DNA of 64,000 bases from Nipponacmea schrenckii (taxonomy: Eukaryota; Mollusca; Gastropoda; Lottiidae). Below the pieces are notes generated by a model that worked only from the letters and a program-made list of their open reading frames with translations, had not been told where the DNA came from and made no database searches. Location: positions 45,886,602 to 45,950,601 of the forward strand of contig JAUJPP010000003.1 in NCBI GenBank assembly GCA_030562195.1, given 5' to 3'. Numbering within the stretch: the first letter of the stretch is position 1; every line of letters begins with the position of its first letter. Shown one piece after another: positions 61,646-64,000 of the stretch. The position numbers and the translations under genes are program-made.

Positions 61646-62769
61646 GTTTCTCGACGATGTTTTGTTAACGGGTTTTGTTTATAATGGCACAAAGATACAC
61701 TTCTCTTTCGGACCCTTTTCCAAATTCACAAATGCGTTTACTAGTGTTGCAAAATATCTGGAATTTTCAAATGGAATTTCTAGGAAACTTTTGGGAAATA
61801 TTGGGAAAAATTGGAGATTCAGAAAATCGTATTTGTCTCTTTTTGTATAAAACAAAACAATTGTGATTTATAAAGTCTTTTTATATAGTACACATTAAGG
61901 GCCGTATTTTCGAAAGGTGATTATCCCTAGTTTTCTCTTTAGTCATTGATTAAATTTTTTTGGGTATTTTCGAACGGTTACTATTGACTAAACTGTGACT
62001 ATATGGTGGATAATCATCCATTTGTATTTTCGATAGGTAACTAATTTTGCTGACTAAAATAACGGCTTACTATCCGCTAATCATATTCTCAAACGATGAT
62101 TAAAGCATAACTAAGGTCAGTCACTAAGGGCATGACTAACTATCCCCAAATCATATTCTCGAACAATGATTAGTCTTAATCACTGATATAATCATTGATT
62201 TGTGACAAATTTCAGATTCTCGAAAGGTTACTAACTGCTAGTCAGTTGTTTAATCAGGGAAATATTTAGTCGTGCAAGGGGGGTAGTTTAAGTCGGTGAC
62301 TATCTATGTTTCATTACATTTCAGTGGGAAAAAACACATTTGACAGGTAAAAATCTTGTTTATCATTGAAGGATAACACATTTATAAGAATTCGGAAAAA
62401 ATAAGGAGTAGCATTTTGATGTACTTTGTTATAGTGGCATCAGGATATCTCGAATAATAAGCTTGACCTGCCTGGCAAGCAAAACTGCAATAGTATAGTC
62501 ATTGTAATGATGGTCATTTAGCATTGTGGACTCTCTAAATGAAACTAAAATGAAACTGTCCTTTTCGAACATTTCTTTCTTTCTGCTAAAAACAACACAA
62601 TAATCTTCATAAAATAAGATAGCTTGCCAGGCAAGACAACCGAGCTCTTTGGAATCCCAATTTAATCTAATGCAGAAAAGTGGGTTTCTACTAAACGCCT
62701 TCTAGCTTGTAAACCAGGTAAATTTCTTATTTCTATACCATTTTGATCAGCATCGTTGTCATTTAGACC

Positions 62770-62873
62770 CACAGGCACCAGATTCTGATTAAAAAAAAAA
62801 AAAAAAAAAAAAAATTCGTATATGTATTAATACATATACGATTTTTTTTTTTATCAGAATCTGGTGCCTGTGT
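62770..62873. repeat. Inverted repeat with A/T arms and a 24-bp palindrome
   Basis: CACAGGCACCAGATTCTGAT (from 62769) is repeated inverted as ATCAGAATCTGGTGCCTGTG (62853-62872). Between them are about 24 A, a perfect 24-bp palindrome (62817-62840, centre TATTAATA) and about 12 T. The structure would fold into a long hairpin. Confidence 0.85.
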
Positions 62874-63119
62874 TTAGGCCATCAATATATTCTTCAAATT
62901 CTGGATCATTTCGGATTTGACCTATTGTCTGTAAAACAGCTACAGCGATGATGATTATTAAAGAAGTTTCCAGTTCTTTTCGTTTATTGGCATTCCCATC
63001 CGTCTTCTCATCCTCTAATTCAGCAATATGCATTCTCACTATCTCTAAAAATTTATCCTTTTCTTGCTCCGTCCAATTAGCAGATCGGTCTCTCTTTGCT
63101 TTCTCTATTTTTTTTCTCT
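62854..63119 (-). pseudogene. Myb/SANT-like DNA-binding domain fragment
   Basis: The minus strand reads RSANWTEQEKDKFLEIV, then ELEDEKTDGNANKRKELE, and ends DPEFEEYIDGLNTGTRF with a stop at 62854. The NWT-(E)-E-K start followed by KTDG-AN--K resembles the Myb/SANT-like domain that accompanies Harbinger nucleases as a second protein. The expected tryptophan-rich end (KKxAWxxI) is replaced by a hydrophobic LIIIIAVAVL stretch, so a splice site or rearrangement lies in between. No clear start codon or promoter was found. Confidence 0.55.
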
Positions 63120-63398
63120 CTAGTCTATTTCATACCAGACTGAATTTTCTTTTTTGTTTTTTGATCTAAAAAGCTGGCATGACAATCAAGACTTGTTGTT
63201 TTAAGGCTTTGTCGCTTATGTAGTTAACAAAAATATGTAACTAGTCAATGATTAGGAAGTCAGTGGTTTAACCAGTTGCTAACTTACTAATAATCCTTTT
63301 AAGAATCTGCTAGATAGTCAGCCTCTAGTCACTGGTTAACTAGTCAGTGACTAGGCTTAGTTAGTGATTAATTTAATCATCGTTCGAAAATACGGCCC

Positions 63399-63829
63399 AG
63401 GTCTATGAGGTGACATAATGTTTGAATGTTGGCAAAAAGAAATGCAAAACACAAAGTTTTTTTGTCATATTTATTGCTTTGAACATTTCTACCGTAAAAA
63501 GTTAAGTCTAACTTAAGTCCAGCTTCCAAAATAAATCTACCATAATCTTTGCTTCTGTGGTTTGCTTAATATATGATGATTATAATTTTGACTACTAAGA
63601 TAATGTCTGGCTCGATTTCATTTTAAGCACAACAACATTTATTTACTGCTATGGCATTTTGCTTAAAATGGTGCAAAATAAAATTAAAAATGAATAATGA
63701 TAACAACTAAAGCAATTAAACACAATCACGTTGAAAAAAGAATTGGTAATTCCAATTTGGTAAATAACTAAAATATAACAAAAATCAAACTAGCCCATCA
63801 AGTGTAGAATAATTAAACATATTTAGTCA
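63399..63829. other. Gene-less stretch
   Basis: No gene or repeat recognised. Confidence 0.4.
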
Positions 63830-64000
63830 ATAATTTCCACGTGAGATGTTTCAACCTCACCATCACTAAGCTGTGATTCATCTAGAAGACTATCAGAGTT
63901 GGCTTCGAACAGTCACAGGTTAACTTTAATTGTCATTTTGTTAGTTTGGTGGGAGCCTTGGCGTGAATATTGCCGAATAAGGAAAAGTTGCGTTCAGATG
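63830..64000 (-). pseudogene. hAT-like transposase C-terminal remnant, runs off window
   Basis: From the right edge the minus strand reads SERNFSLFGNIHAKAPTKL and meets a stop near 63939. In another frame an acidic tail ESQLSDGEVETSHVEII ends at a stop near 63830. SER-(F/W)S--G-IH-K---RL is the pattern of the hAT C-terminal dimerisation region, as far as I remember it. The rest of the gene would lie beyond base 64000. The frame change suggests a pseudogene. Evidence is short, so confidence is limited. Confidence 0.45.

Larger units (their letters stand above)
61899..63398 (-). mobile_element. Harbinger-like TIR transposon (non-autonomous or decayed)
   Basis: A 1.5-kb element with ends GGGCCGTATTTTCGAAAGG (61899) and, read inward from the right, GGGCCGTATTTTCGAACG (63398). 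The first 350 bp repeat (T)ATTTTCGAAAGGTTACTA-like blocks at about 61908, 61970, 62028, 62085, 62155 and 62215. The right half encodes a Myb/SANT-like domain. No DDE nuclease was recognised, and no 3-bp TWA duplication is visible at the present borders (TAA versus AGG), so the family assignment rests on the domain and termini. Confidence 0.65.

Noticed and set aside
61197..61850. Arg/Glu- and Ser/Phe-rich open frames
   Set aside because: By-products of the GAGAACGC short tandem repeat.

Overview
The window looks like intron-rich, AT-rich metazoan nuclear DNA, most likely from a mollusc or other lophotrochozoan. The reasons are split genes with GT-AG junctions, Jockey/I-, CR1/L2- and RTE-type non-LTR retrotransposons, mariner, Harbinger and hAT remnants, and above all Helentron-like elements carrying arrays of about 160 bp that resemble the bivalve 'pearl' elements. 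No tRNA, rRNA, CRISPR array or operon was seen. All calls come from reading the sequence; family names rest on remembered motifs, not on a search.

Host genes are few and all lie on the minus strand. A secreted neuregulin (GGF2/NRG2-type) N-terminal exon lies at 4025-4463; the rest of that gene would lie at lower coordinates and was not identified. A 22-nt candidate first coding exon sits at 9797-9818. A complete four-exon monocarboxylate-transporter-like gene (SLC16 family) spans 44358-49386; its exons join in phase to 459 codons. Its first intron is filled by two repeat elements.

Most of the rest is mobile DNA, much of it nested. 11.4-13 kb holds a 30-bp minisatellite. 14.0-16.2 kb holds a TTAA-target MITE, a short hairpin element and a decayed mariner. 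18.3-23.1 kb holds two tandem-repeat Helentron-type elements and a further repeat with a MITE in it. 25.1-29.3 kb holds a tRNA-derived SINE, two inverted-repeat elements, a third Helentron-type element and a hAT-type MITE with an 8-bp target duplication. 31.4-32.6 kb holds a broken gag-like gene. 33.1-42.8 kb is one I-type retrotransposon. It is split inside its endonuclease by a terminal-inverted-repeat element, which is itself split by a second one carrying an RTE fragment with a 12-bp target duplication. 50.1-52.7 kb is the best Helentron-type element, with an 800-bp higher-order repeat. 53.8-57.2 kb is another, split by a 2.06-kb foldback transposon. 58.8-60.7 kb is a CR1/L2-like element. 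61.3-61.6 kb is a strand-switching GAGAACGC repeat, 61.9-63.4 kb a Harbinger-like element, and the right edge holds a hAT-like transposase tail.

The strongest material is structural: the Helentron-type architecture, the nested insertions that can be read layer by layer, the foldback element with its empty site, and a repeat family whose copies share ETS-, YY1- and nuclear-receptor-like motifs.
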